Below are positions 56,171-64,000 of a stretch of 64,000 nucleotides of DNA, piece by piece. This DNA is from Chamaea fasciata (taxonomy: Eukaryota; Chordata; Aves; Passeriformes; Sylviidae). Numbering within the stretch: the first letter of the stretch is position 1; each line of letters starts with the position of its first letter. Below the pieces are notes generated by a model, which was given only the letters and a program-made list of their open reading frames with translations, was not told the DNA's origin and did no database searches. Position numbers and translations under genes: made by a program. The DNA lies in NCBI GenBank assembly GCA_029207755.1, contig JARCOQ010000088.1, positions 124,001 through 188,000 of the forward strand, in the 5' to 3' direction.

Positions 56171-57060
56171 CCACCGAAATCCCTGCGGAGCTCTTGGTCT
56201 TCCTTCAGTTGTCTTCAAGTCTCCATGGCTTGTGCAGCTGCGTGGAATCAGTTCGGAATTCTCTTAAGGAGGAAGATATCAAAGCGCACCTCGTGATTTT
56301 TGGTTTTTTAATTGCAGGAGTATTTTTTTTATTTTTCATTTCATTGAAGAGTTGACTGAAGCATTCTTTAGGTGATCTTGGTTCTGAATGTCTCCTTAGG
56401 AGTTCTGAGCACAGCGAAGAATGAGCCCCTTGCAGGCTGACCCTGTTTGGACAACCTGCTTCTCACCCAACCTCACCACGTGTGACATCACCCACCTTGG
56501 ACTGCGCTCCCAAAACATAAAAGAAAATTCAGCATTTTTTAATAAAAACAAACTTATGTAAATAATAAAATTAGAAATTTATTTTTCAGTTTTATAATAA
56601 CATTTTTCTATATTTTATTACCTAATTTTTATATTGACATTAAAAAATCAATATATTTTTAGGAACAAAAAAAGCTATTGGTCATTGGTTCTAAGTAACA
56701 CACTTCCCTTCATGAATTGCTTGACCACTACTGGCAATTGATTTCTTCTTCTTCATGCTGATTTGCTCTGTTTTTAGTCCTTTTGTCATCTTCTTTAGCA
56801 TTTTCTCAGACAGGGTAAAAGGGGCCACTTTGGGGTTCATGGAGACATTTCTGGGGCACATTTGGGGCAGGGAATTTGGAGAGAACTTGAGGGTCTGGAG
56901 GACACATTTGGGAAGCGGGTGGACACTTGGAGGGGCACTTAGGGATTCTGTCGGACAATTCGGGGTCCAGGGGGGCACTTGGAGGTCAGGGAGGGGAATC
57001 CGGGGCCCTTCGGGGTCCGGGCGGGCACCTGGGGGGCTCTGAGGGGACTCTCTGTGGCGC
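56171..57060. other. AT-rich stretch, then G-rich approach to promoter-like region
   Basis: Bases 56500-56700 are very AT-rich. Bases 56760-57060 are G-rich with ggggcac(t/a)t units. No gene was recognised; a 220-codon minus-strand frame (57353-56691) lacks motifs. Confidence 0.35.
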
Positions 57061-57063
57061 AGG

Positions 57064-57240
57064 GGATGATGGGAGTTGTAGGCGCGGGTAGAACAGGGTT
57101 GAACGGCGCCGCGGAGCATCACGGGAGGTGGAGGCGCAGCTCCAATGGCTGTCGGCGGGGCGCGGGGCATGATGGGAGATGGAGTCACGGCTGGAGTAGC
57201 GCTCCGAGTGCGCCGCGGAGCATGCTGGGAGCTGTAGTCC
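57064..57240 (-). promoter_or_regulatory. Cluster of ZNF143/Staf-type promoter motifs
   Basis: Four related sites, GATGATGGGAGTTGTAGG (57064), GCATCACGGGAGGTGG (57117), GCATGATGGGAGATGG (57168) and CATGCTGGGAGCTGTAGTCC (57221), sit about 51-54 bases apart in a CpG-rich context. The last is close to the reverse complement of the ZNF143 consensus ACTACAA-TCCCA--ATGC. No adjacent exon is recognised. Confidence 0.5.
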
Positions 57241-57929
57241 CGGAAGTGGCTCGAACGGGGCGTCTGGGGCTCCGGGAAGGCGCTTTGGGGACACTTTTGT
57301 GTCCGAGCCGGGGTTTGAGGTCCTCGGGGGGAACGTGTACGGCTCGGGAGCACTTGCGGGGAGCTTGGGGAGCTGTCACCGAGCTCTCTAGGGCGCGGGG
57401 CGGGGCAGGAGTTTTTAGGCGCAGAACCGTGTTCCGAGGGGCTCCGAGGCCAGGGGGGATGATTGGAGATGAATTCCCTGAAGTCGCTCTAAGGGGAATC
57501 TGTGGGGTCGGAGCGTTCAAGGGATCCGGGGACGCTTTGGGGGCGGGCGAATGGGCGCTGAGGGAACAGTTAGGGATCCTGGAGGGGCTGGGGGACACTT
57601 GTTCACTTCAACGTGTTTATTTACTTATGAAACATACGTATTGTATTTAAAACTTAATATTCCATAGGTATGGGTTCTATAGGCGTAGATATCAATTAGC
57701 CTAAGTGCAAAACCTAATATTCCATGTAAGAATGATGTTCTCTACTGTTAAAAGCAAAATTAACCAAAACAAACAAAAAGGAGAGGGTTAACCATTAATG
57801 AGAAAGGAACAGAAAAGGTTGTTATGCCACTGTAAACTTTCACTCTGAGTCTACATTTCAAATGATACAGGTGACCCATCTGAAGGAGGATTTCTCCTCA
57901 GGAGAAATGTCTTTCTAAAAGTTTCCTTT
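57241..57929. other. Stretch without a recognised gene
   Basis: GC-rich to about 57600, then AT-rich (57600-57930) with no motif. The change in composition near 57600 is abrupt. Confidence 0.35.
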
Positions 57930-58210
57930 GTTGCCAGGAGCTGCCTCTGTGCCAGGAGCCCGGCCCAGCTCAGCAGCACAGAAACAGCACAAGGACTTGA
58001 ACGACCCTCCCGTGGATTTGGTGTTTCCATTCAACTCTGTCCCTGAAAGAGTGTTCCAAAAACTTCTCAAGAGCTCAAAGGTAAATTAAAACACTGAAGT
58101 TTTTTGCCGTTTTAATGGGACACACAGAGAGACCCAATGGAGAAAGTGTCCCCAGGTTCCATCACTGCAGGCACTGGTGACAGGTGGGGACAGACAAGGC
58201 AAAGGTGTCT
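57930..58210 (+). repeat. Dispersed repeat, third copy
   Basis: It shares ccaggagctgcctctgtg, ccaggagcccggcccagctc, cttctcaag(a/g)(g)ctcaaag, and gagaaagtgtccccagg with 34673-34973 in the same orientation. It is clearly more diverged than the arm copies are from each other. Confidence 0.6.
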
Positions 58211-58269
58211 CTGGTGCTGAGCAAACCTGGATGTGTTCCATGAATCCAAAAGGCCAAGGCCTGAGCCCC

Positions 58270-58482
58270 GGCCCCTGGCAAGGCAGGGATCTGTGGGGCA
58301 GGGATCTGTGGGGCAGGGAACTGTGGGTCAGGGCTCTGTGGGTCACAGATCCGTGGGTCAGGGCTCTGTGGGTCAGGGCTCAGCCGTGGGTCAGGGCTCT
58401 GTGGGTCCGGGATCTGTGGGTCCGGGCTCTGTGGGTCAGGGCTCAGCCGTGGGTCACAGATCCGTGGGTCAGGGCTCAGCCG
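58270..58482 (+). repeat. ~15 bp minisatellite
   Basis: The unit gggtcagggctctgt, with variants gggtcacagatccgt and ggggcagggatctgt, is repeated about 13 times, with occasional two- to three-base additions (cagccgtgggt). Confidence 0.8.
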
Positions 58483-58492
58483 TGGGGCTCAC

Positions 58493-58559
58493 CGTGGCAG
58501 GGGTTGCTCAGGAGGTCACTCGGGGGGTGCCGGATCCTATGGGGCGGCTCCAGCGGCTC
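58493..58559 (-). CDS. Exon-like segment of an unrecognised gene
   Basis: On the minus strand, ctctgccccacag and then 67 bases lead to CACG and GTGAGC, both good splice sites. The open frame reads EPLEPPHRIRHPPSDLLSNP. It sits between a minisatellite and a low-complexity block. The protein is not recognised. It might be an exon of the same minus-strand gene as 59329-59351 and 61139-61215. Confidence 0.35.
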
Positions 58560-58675
58560 CTGTGGGGCAGAGACGGGGGCGGGACAATCTGTGGGGCAGG
58601 AGCCATCTGGGGGGCGGGGATGGGATCTGTGGGGCGGGATTTGGGATTCGGGATCTATGGGGCAGAGGGGGGATC

Positions 58676-59328
58676 CCTCAAAATTCCCACAAAAATCCCC
58701 AAATTTCCCAAAAACTCCAAATTTCCCCCCCAAAAAATTCCAATTTTTTCCTCGAAAAAATTCCCAAAATTTTCCCCCAGAATTCCCAAAATTTCCCAAT
58801 TTTTCCCAATTTTTCCCAATTTTTTCCCAATTTTCCCCCATTTTTCCCAATTTTTTCCCAATTTTCCCCCATTTTTCTCAATTTTTCCCAATTTTTTTTA
58901 ATATTCCGCACGTTTCCCACAGAATCCTCAAAAAATTCCCCCAAAATTCCCCAAAATTTTCCACAAAAAGTCCCAAATCTTTCAAATCCCCCCAAATGTT
59001 CCCAATTTTTTTCCAATTTTCCCAAATTTTGGGGTTTTTCCCCCAAATTTCCCCAAAAATCCCCCTAAAAACGACCCCAAACCATCAAAAAATCCCAAAA
59101 TTTTCCTGATTTTCCCACAAAATCCCCTAAAAATTCCCCCCAAAATCCCCAAATTCCCAATTTTCACCCCAAATCTCCCAAAATTTCCCCAAAATTCTCC
59201 CAGATTTCCCAAATCCTCCATTTTCCCCCCAGAATTCCCCTAAAAACGACCCCCAAAATCCCAAATTTCCCCCAAATTCTCAAATTTTCACCCCAAATTT
59301 CGGGGTTTTCCCCCCAAAACTTTCCGAC
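58676..59328 (+). repeat. C-rich low-complexity block (ccccaaaattt units)
   Basis: These are degenerate units of cccaaaatttcccc on the plus strand. All reading frames are rich in Pro/Phe/Ser/Gln or Gly/Asn/Trp and are artefacts of composition. The orientation flips at 59329-59360. Confidence 0.8.
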
Positions 59329-59351
59329 CTCGAGGGCCACCGGTGGGCGCT
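59329..59351 (-). CDS. Possible 23-base microexon
   Basis: On the minus strand, caaattctctccccgcag precedes AGCGCCCACCGGTGGCCCTC(GAG), followed by GTCGGA. The acceptor is good and the donor weak. It is the only non-repetitive island between two low-complexity blocks of opposite strand bias. Confidence 0.25.
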
Positions 59352-59359
59352 CTGCGGGG

Positions 59360-60285
59360 AGAGAATTTGCCAGATTTTGGGAAAATTTGGGGGAATTTTG
59401 GGGAGTTTTGAAGGAATTTTGGGAGAATTTTGAGGATTTGGGGTCATTTTGGGGCAAATTTGGGGGAATATTTTGGGAAATTTGGGAGAATTTGGGGGAA
59501 ATTTCAGGTAATTTGGAAAAAATTGGGGGGAAATTTTGGGGGATTTTGGGAGGAATTTGGGAAAAAAATTGGGACTTTTTGGGGGAAATTTGGGGGGTTT
59601 TTTCCGGAAATTTTGGGGTTATTTGGGGGAATTTTGGGAAAATTTGGGAATTTTAGGGGGAAATTCGGGGGATTCAGAGGAATTCGGAGAAGGAATGGTG
59701 AAATCCTGGGAATTTTTGGACCATTTTGGGTCATATCGGGAGAAATTTTGGTTGATTTGGGAGGGAAATTTGGGAATTTTGGGGGACTATTTGGGACTTT
59801 TGAGGAAATTTTGGGAATTTTTTTTGATTTTGGCTAAATTTGGGAGAATTTGGAGGATTTTTGAAAAAATTTTGAGAATTTTGGGGAATTTGGGGGGATT
59901 TTTGACAAAATTTTGGGAAATTTTTTTGGATTTTGGTAAAATTTGGGGAATTTTTGAGGAAATTTTGGGAATTTTTGTGGGCTGTTTTTGGGGGGAAATT
60001 CAGGAGAATTTTGGTCGATTTTGGGGGGATTTGGGGACAATTTTGGGGGAGATATTTGGGGAATTTTGAAGAATTTTGAGGGATTTTTGAAGAAATTTTG
60101 GGAATTTTTGGGGGGATTTTGGTAAAATTTGGGGATTATTTGGGACTTTTGAGGAAATTTTGGGAATTTTTTTAGATTTTGGGGAAATTTGAGGGGAATT
60201 TTGGGGATTTTTGGGGAAATTTGGGGCGGATTTTTGGGGGGGGAAATTCGGGACAATTTTGGGGTCATTTGGGGCCTCGGTGTAT
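59360..60285 (+). repeat. G-rich low-complexity block (ggggaatttt units)
   Basis: These are degenerate ggggaattttggg units, the strand complement of the block at 58676-59328. Many runs of three to six G could form G-quadruplexes. Confidence 0.8.
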
Positions 60286-60324
60286 CCCGTCGTGCCCCGC
60301 GGCGCCGCTTTGCTCCTCGGCGTA

Positions 60325-60530
60325 CAAATGACGTCACCCGCGTTTATTTCGCCTCTCATTTGCATAAATTTACATAAGGCTGGCGCCTCGGTGAGGTGGG
60401 CGGGGTCAGAGCCACGCCCAGGTGCCTCCCAGTACAAACCAGTAACTCCCAGTCCCCGTGGTCAGTGACGTCATTCGCATTTATTTGTGCTCCCATTTAC
60501 ATAAATTTGCATATCGGCGCAGTGGGCGGG
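60325..60530 (+). promoter_or_regulatory. Tandem pair of CRE + octamer + Sp1 promoter-like units
   Basis: TGACGTCA occurs at 60329-60336 and 60466-60473, exactly 137 bases apart. ATTTGCAT (octamer) follows at 60358-60365 and 60505-60512, and gtgggcggggtcagagcc follows each. The unit is thus duplicated in tandem, with all three motifs kept. Confidence 0.6.
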
Positions 60531-60620
60531 GTCAGAGCCGTGTTGGCCCCTCGCACTCCCTCCCAGTACAACCCAGTAACCCCCAGGCCCCGCCCAGTTT
60601 GCCCCGCCCTTGTTGTCACT

Positions 60621-60630
60621 CCATATAAGG
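60621..60630 (+). promoter_or_regulatory. Perfect CArG box
   Basis: CCATATAAGG fits the serum response factor consensus CC(A/T)6GG. It is 148 bases after the second CRE and may also serve as a TATA-like element. No immediate-early gene exon is recognisable nearby. Confidence 0.45.
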
Positions 60631-60719
60631 GAATGGGGCATGGCCTGACGAGGGGCGTGGTCAGTTCACCTTTTGGGGGGGCAAAGGTTACACCACGCCC
60701 AGAAACCCCGAAACCAGTT

Positions 60720-61110
60720 TAAACCAGTATAAACCAGTAACCCCCAAACCCACTCCCAGTCCATCCCAGTATAAACCAGTGACCCCAGACCCACTCCCAG
60801 TTCATCCCAGTATAAACCAGTGACCCCAAACCCACTCCCAGTCCATCCCAGTATGAACCAGTGACCCCAAACCCACTCCCAGTCCATCCCAGTATAAACC
60901 AGTGACCCCAAACCCACTCCCAGTCCATCCCAGTATAAACCAGTGACCCCAAACCCACTCCCAGTTCATCCCAGTATAAACCAGTGACCCCAAACCCACT
61001 CCCAGTTCATCCCAGTATAAACCAGTGACCCCAAACCCACTCCCAGTTCATCCCAGTATAAACCAGTGACCCCAAACCCACTCCCAGTTCTTTCCAGTAT
61101 AAACCAGTGC
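60720..61110 (+). repeat. 41 bp minisatellite, about 9 copies
   Basis: The unit is ccagtgaccccaaacccact followed by cccagtccatcccagtataaa (41 bases). Variants are cagttc for cagtcc and agtatgaa for agtataaa. The copies are nearly identical, so the array is recently active. It gives three long phantom frames on the minus strand. Confidence 0.9.
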
Positions 61111-61138
61111 CCCTCAGTCCCCGTCCCAGTGCCCTCAC

Positions 61139-61215
61139 CTGTCCGTACTGGTTTGAACTGGGATCTCTCGATGCTCGGTGGCCTCCAGGGAGTGCCTCAG
61201 CACCAGGGCCTGGCG
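61139..61215 (-). CDS. Exon-like segment of an unrecognised gene
   Basis: On the minus strand, gtcccccag is followed by 77 bases ending GACAG and then GTGAGG. The open frame begins RQALVLRHSLEATEHREIP. Its last 25 or so bases look derived from the neighbouring repeat (cccagttcaaaccagtac). The splice sites are good, but the protein is not recognised. Confidence 0.3.
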
Positions 61216-61224
61216 CTGGGGGAC

Positions 61225-61450
61225 CCTGGGAGTTACTGGTTTATACTGGTTTGTACTGGTTTGTACTGGGTTATACTGGTTTGTACTGGTTTGGGGGTTT
61301 TCCTTACTGGTTTGTACGGGGAGGGGGTTTAGGGGTCACTGGGATGAAGTGGGATGAACTGGGAAGGGATTTGGGGTGACTGATTTGTACTGGTTTATAC
61401 TGGTTTGGGGTTTTTCTTTACTGGTTTGTACTGGTTTGTACTGGGAGGGG
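61225..61450 (-). repeat. actggtttatactgg repeat, inverted relative to the 41 bp array
   Basis: The short actggtttgtactgg units are the reverse complement of the ccagtataaaccagt core of the minisatellite at 60720-61110. The orientation flips across the exon-like segment. Confidence 0.7.
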
Positions 61451-63045
61451 GTTTGGGGTTTTTTGGGATTTTTGGGGAGAATTTTGGGGATTTTGGGGCA
61501 TCAAAAATCCCAATTTTGAGTCGGAATTTTGGGTGAATTTGGGGGATTTTGGGGCTTTAAAAATCCAAATTTTTAGTGGGAATTTTGGGGTGAATTTTGG
61601 GGGTTTTGGGGCTCCTAAAAATTCCAATTTTTGGGTGAATTTTGGGGATTTCCCAATTTTTAGTGGGAATTTTGGGGTCATTTTTGGGGATTTGCGGGCT
61701 CCAAAAATCTCAATTTTAGTGGGAATTTTCGGGGATTTTGGGTGGGAATTTTGGGGTGAATTTGGGTAATTTTGGGGCTTCAAAAATCCCATTTTTCAAT
61801 CAGAATTTTGGGGTCATTTTTTGGGATTTTGGAGGTCTGAAATCCTGATTTTTGTGGCGAATTTTTGGGTCATTTTTTGGGATTTGGGGGCTCTGAAATC
61901 CCGATTTTTAATGGGAATTTTTGGGGTCATTTTTGGGGCATTTTGAGTGAATTTTGGGGGATTTTGGGGCTCTAAAAGTTCCAAATTTTAGTGGGAATTT
62001 TGGGGTGAAATTAGGGGATTTTGGGACTTTAAAAATTCCATATTTTGGGTGAATTTTTGAGATTTTTGGGGCTCTAAAAATCTCAATTTTTAGTGGGAAT
62101 TTTGGGTTTTTTGAGAAATTTTAGTTGGGAATTTTGGGGATTTTGGGGCTTTAAAAATTCCCCCTTTCAGCAGGAAATTTTGGGGTGAATTTTGGGGATT
62201 TTTGGGCTCTAAAAAATCTCAATTTTAGTGGGAAATTTGGGTGGGAATTTTGGGGTGAATTTGAGGGATTTTGGGGCTTAAAAAATCTCAGTTTTCAGTC
62301 GGGATTTTGGGGTAATTTTTTTGGATTTTGGGGCTCTGAAGTCCCGATATTTAGTGGGAACTTTTGGGGTCATTTTGGGGGCATTTTGGGTGAATTTTTG
62401 GGGATTTTGGGGCTCTAAAAATCCCAATTTTTAGTGGAAATTTTGGCGTTTTTTGAGGGATTTTAGGTGGGAATTTTGGGGTGAATTTTTGGGGGGATTT
62501 TGGGGCTCTGAAAATCCCAATTTTTAGTGGGAATTTTGGGGTGGATTTTGGGGATTTTGGGGCATTAAAAATCCTAATTTTTAGTGGGAATTTTTGGAGT
62601 AAATTTTTGGGATTTTGGGTGGAAATTTTGGGGTGAATTTTGGGGATTTTGGGGCTTTAAAAATTCCAGTTTTTGGGTGAATTTTTGGGATTCTTTGGGC
62701 TCTAAAAATCCCAATTTTTAGTGGGAATTTTGGGGTCATTTTTGGGGATTTGGGGGCTCCAAAAATCCCAATTTTTAGTGGGAATTTTGGGGTTTTTTGA
62801 GGGACTTTAGGTGGGAATTTTGGGGTGAATTTGGGGGATTTTGAGGCTTAAAAAATCTCCGTTTTCAGTGGAAATTTTGGGGTCATTTTTAGGGATTTTG
62901 GGGGGAAATTTTGGGGTGAATTTAGGGGATTTTTGGGCTTTAAAAATCTCAAATTTTGGGGGGAATTTTGGAGTAAATTTTTGGGATATTGGGTGGAAAT
63001 TTTGGGGTGAATTTAGGGGATTTTGGGGCTTTAAAAATTTGTTCT
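61450..63045 (+). repeat. G/T-rich low-complexity block with ~45-100 bp higher-order units
   Basis: The units are of the kind 'tttttagtgggaattttggggtgaattttgggg' followed by 'attttggggct(c/t)taaaaat', with variable spacing. This is a degenerate tandem array, more ordered than the block at 59360-60285. No gene. Confidence 0.8.
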
Positions 63046-63049
63046 GGGT

Positions 63050-63558
63050 TGAAGTATATTCTATCACCATCTTCATGAACTGTTGAAACCAGGTGAGGCA
63101 GTGCTCCCTGCCTCCTCCACTCTGGCTTATCTTCTGTTAATGGGCCCATCAACACCTTTGCTGCACAGCTCACAGATAACCCCCTCCTGGACTACCTCCT
63201 GTTAATGGGCCCATCAGGCCTTATCACATGACTCACCATCCCATTGTGAGATGCTCCGCCCAGAGGGAGAAACCAAGCATTCCAGCCTGGATATAAGCTG
63301 AGACTCTGAACACCAGAGGGGCGCTTACCCACTGGATTCCCAGAGGACCCGAGCTACCAGACCTTTCTACAGGATCACTGCTTCAGGAAGACCACCTCAT
63401 CTGGACTGCTTCCATCACTCCGCTCAGGTTGTCCTCTGACTCTTTCAGTGGTCTTTTGTATTATTGCATCTATTTTATTTTACTTTCTTTCCTTTTTTTC
63501 TATTAAATTGTATCTCTGACTTGGAGCCTCTCATTTGTTTTGCTTTCAAAACACTACA
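63050..63558 (+). mobile_element. Solo LTR, copy 2 of the ~509 bp family
   Basis: It has the same termini and signals as 2073-2581, including gatataagc and attaaattgtatctc. It is inserted in the low-complexity block. Differences from copy 1 are few (gcacagc for acacagc, gcgctta for acgctta, tcctctgactctttc for tattctgactctgtc, acactaca for actactaca). Confidence 0.75.
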
Positions 63559-63733
63559 TACTGTTTTCGTTTGTTATTAATTCTGTAGTTGTTTGGTGAG
63601 GGGGTTTTTTGTGTTTGTTTGCTTTGTATTACATACTAGTAAAGAATTGCTATTCCTATTTCCCAAATCTTTTCCAAAGAGCCTCTGATTGTAATTTTAC
63701 CTGGCAGATACCTGTCTTCCCAAACCAAGACAG
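63559..63733 (+). other. LTR-U5-like segment between solo LTR and gag fragment
   Basis: gctttgtattacatactagt and attcctatttcccaaatc give this an LTR-end flavour. No second copy in the window supports the call. Confidence 0.25.
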
Positions 63734-64000
63734 TACTTCACCGGTCCATATTTTCTACTGTAACTTATTAACTCCTCTGCTACCTCACTCCATGTCCAAA
63801 GTTTATAACTGCTGTTAGATTGTGTGCTAGGAGTTGTGAAAGGTGAGGAGTCAGTGGAGTCAGTGGAACCAGTTTGATCTCTTGTGTGTCCAAGAAATCT
63901 TTCAAGTCTATCTACCGAAGAGATAGATGCTATTGTTTTTGGAAGAAGAATTGCTGTTGGTTTAAGAGACTCTGGCAAACCTCGAATGAGGGGGGTCATA
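63734..64000 (-). pseudogene. gag: ERV-L gag fragment, third copy, runs off the window
   Basis: On the minus strand this matches gag residues around RGLPESLKPTA to KYGPVKY (left-arm bases about 12262-12528), with about nine differences in 266 bases. The frame is open to the window edge. It is broken at 63734, where the gag sequence gives way to unrelated sequence. It is therefore a separate, older copy of the same ERV family, not part of the palindrome. Confidence 0.8.

Noticed and set aside
58177..60337. Many Pro/Phe/Asn or Gly/Trp/Phe-rich frames
   Set aside because: They are produced by ccccaaaattt / ggggaatttt low-complexity sequence.
60720..61110. Regular array that might look like a CRISPR array
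   Set aside because: The whole 41 bp unit repeats with no unique spacers, and the context is vertebrate DNA.

Overview
The window looks like bird DNA, most likely from a passerine, and probably from a repeat-rich chromosome such as the W or a microchromosome. The evidence is CR1 LINE pieces with RT motifs, an ERV-L type endogenous retrovirus, an OR14-type olfactory receptor pseudogene, an intact six-exon PIM1-like kinase beside a decayed tandem copy (PIM1-like kinases are known to be amplified in zebra finch), HEAT-repeat (MROH-like) exon remnants, and G-rich low-complexity introns. The species and chromosome are inferred; nothing in the sequence names them.

The dominant structure is a large palindrome. 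A left arm at about 6641-23092 and a right arm at about 29865-46292 (about 16.4 kb each) are inverted copies around a 6.8 kb spacer. Arm coordinates pair almost perfectly: positions sum to 52933 through most of the arm, then to 52943, 52954 and 52957 after indels of 10, 11 and 3 bases. Going inward from the outer edge, each arm carries a RAB4B-like first exon with its CpG promoter, a GC-rich six-base-type minisatellite, a truncated ERV-L provirus (LTR, gag, pro-pol and an env start, with no 3' LTR), a CR1 tail, a tandem array of about 147 bp units, and an olfactory receptor pseudogene. The spacer holds solo LTRs, a diverged partial copy of arm sequence and small tandem repeats.

Left of the palindrome (1-6640) are a third copy of the RAB4B-like exon 1 and intron, a solo LTR of about 509 bp, MROH-like exon fragments on the minus strand, and an LTR that ends just at the palindrome edge. 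Right of the palindrome (46293-64000) are the RAB4B-like exon 2 (frameshifted), a second CpG island, a PIM-like pseudogene followed by the intact PIM1-like gene on the minus strand, a CR1 RT fragment, promoter-like segments (ZNF143-type motifs; CRE, octamer and CArG motifs), several minisatellites, three isolated exon-like segments, and long strand-asymmetric 'ggggatttt' tracts. A second copy of the 509 bp LTR and a third, truncated copy of the ERV gag close the window.

The most notable items are the palindrome itself; a textbook -1 ribosomal frameshift signal (T TTA AAC, 6-base spacer, 10 bp hairpin) at the gag-pol junction of the ERV-L, present in both arms; and the complete 351-codon PIM1-like kinase with all catalytic motifs.
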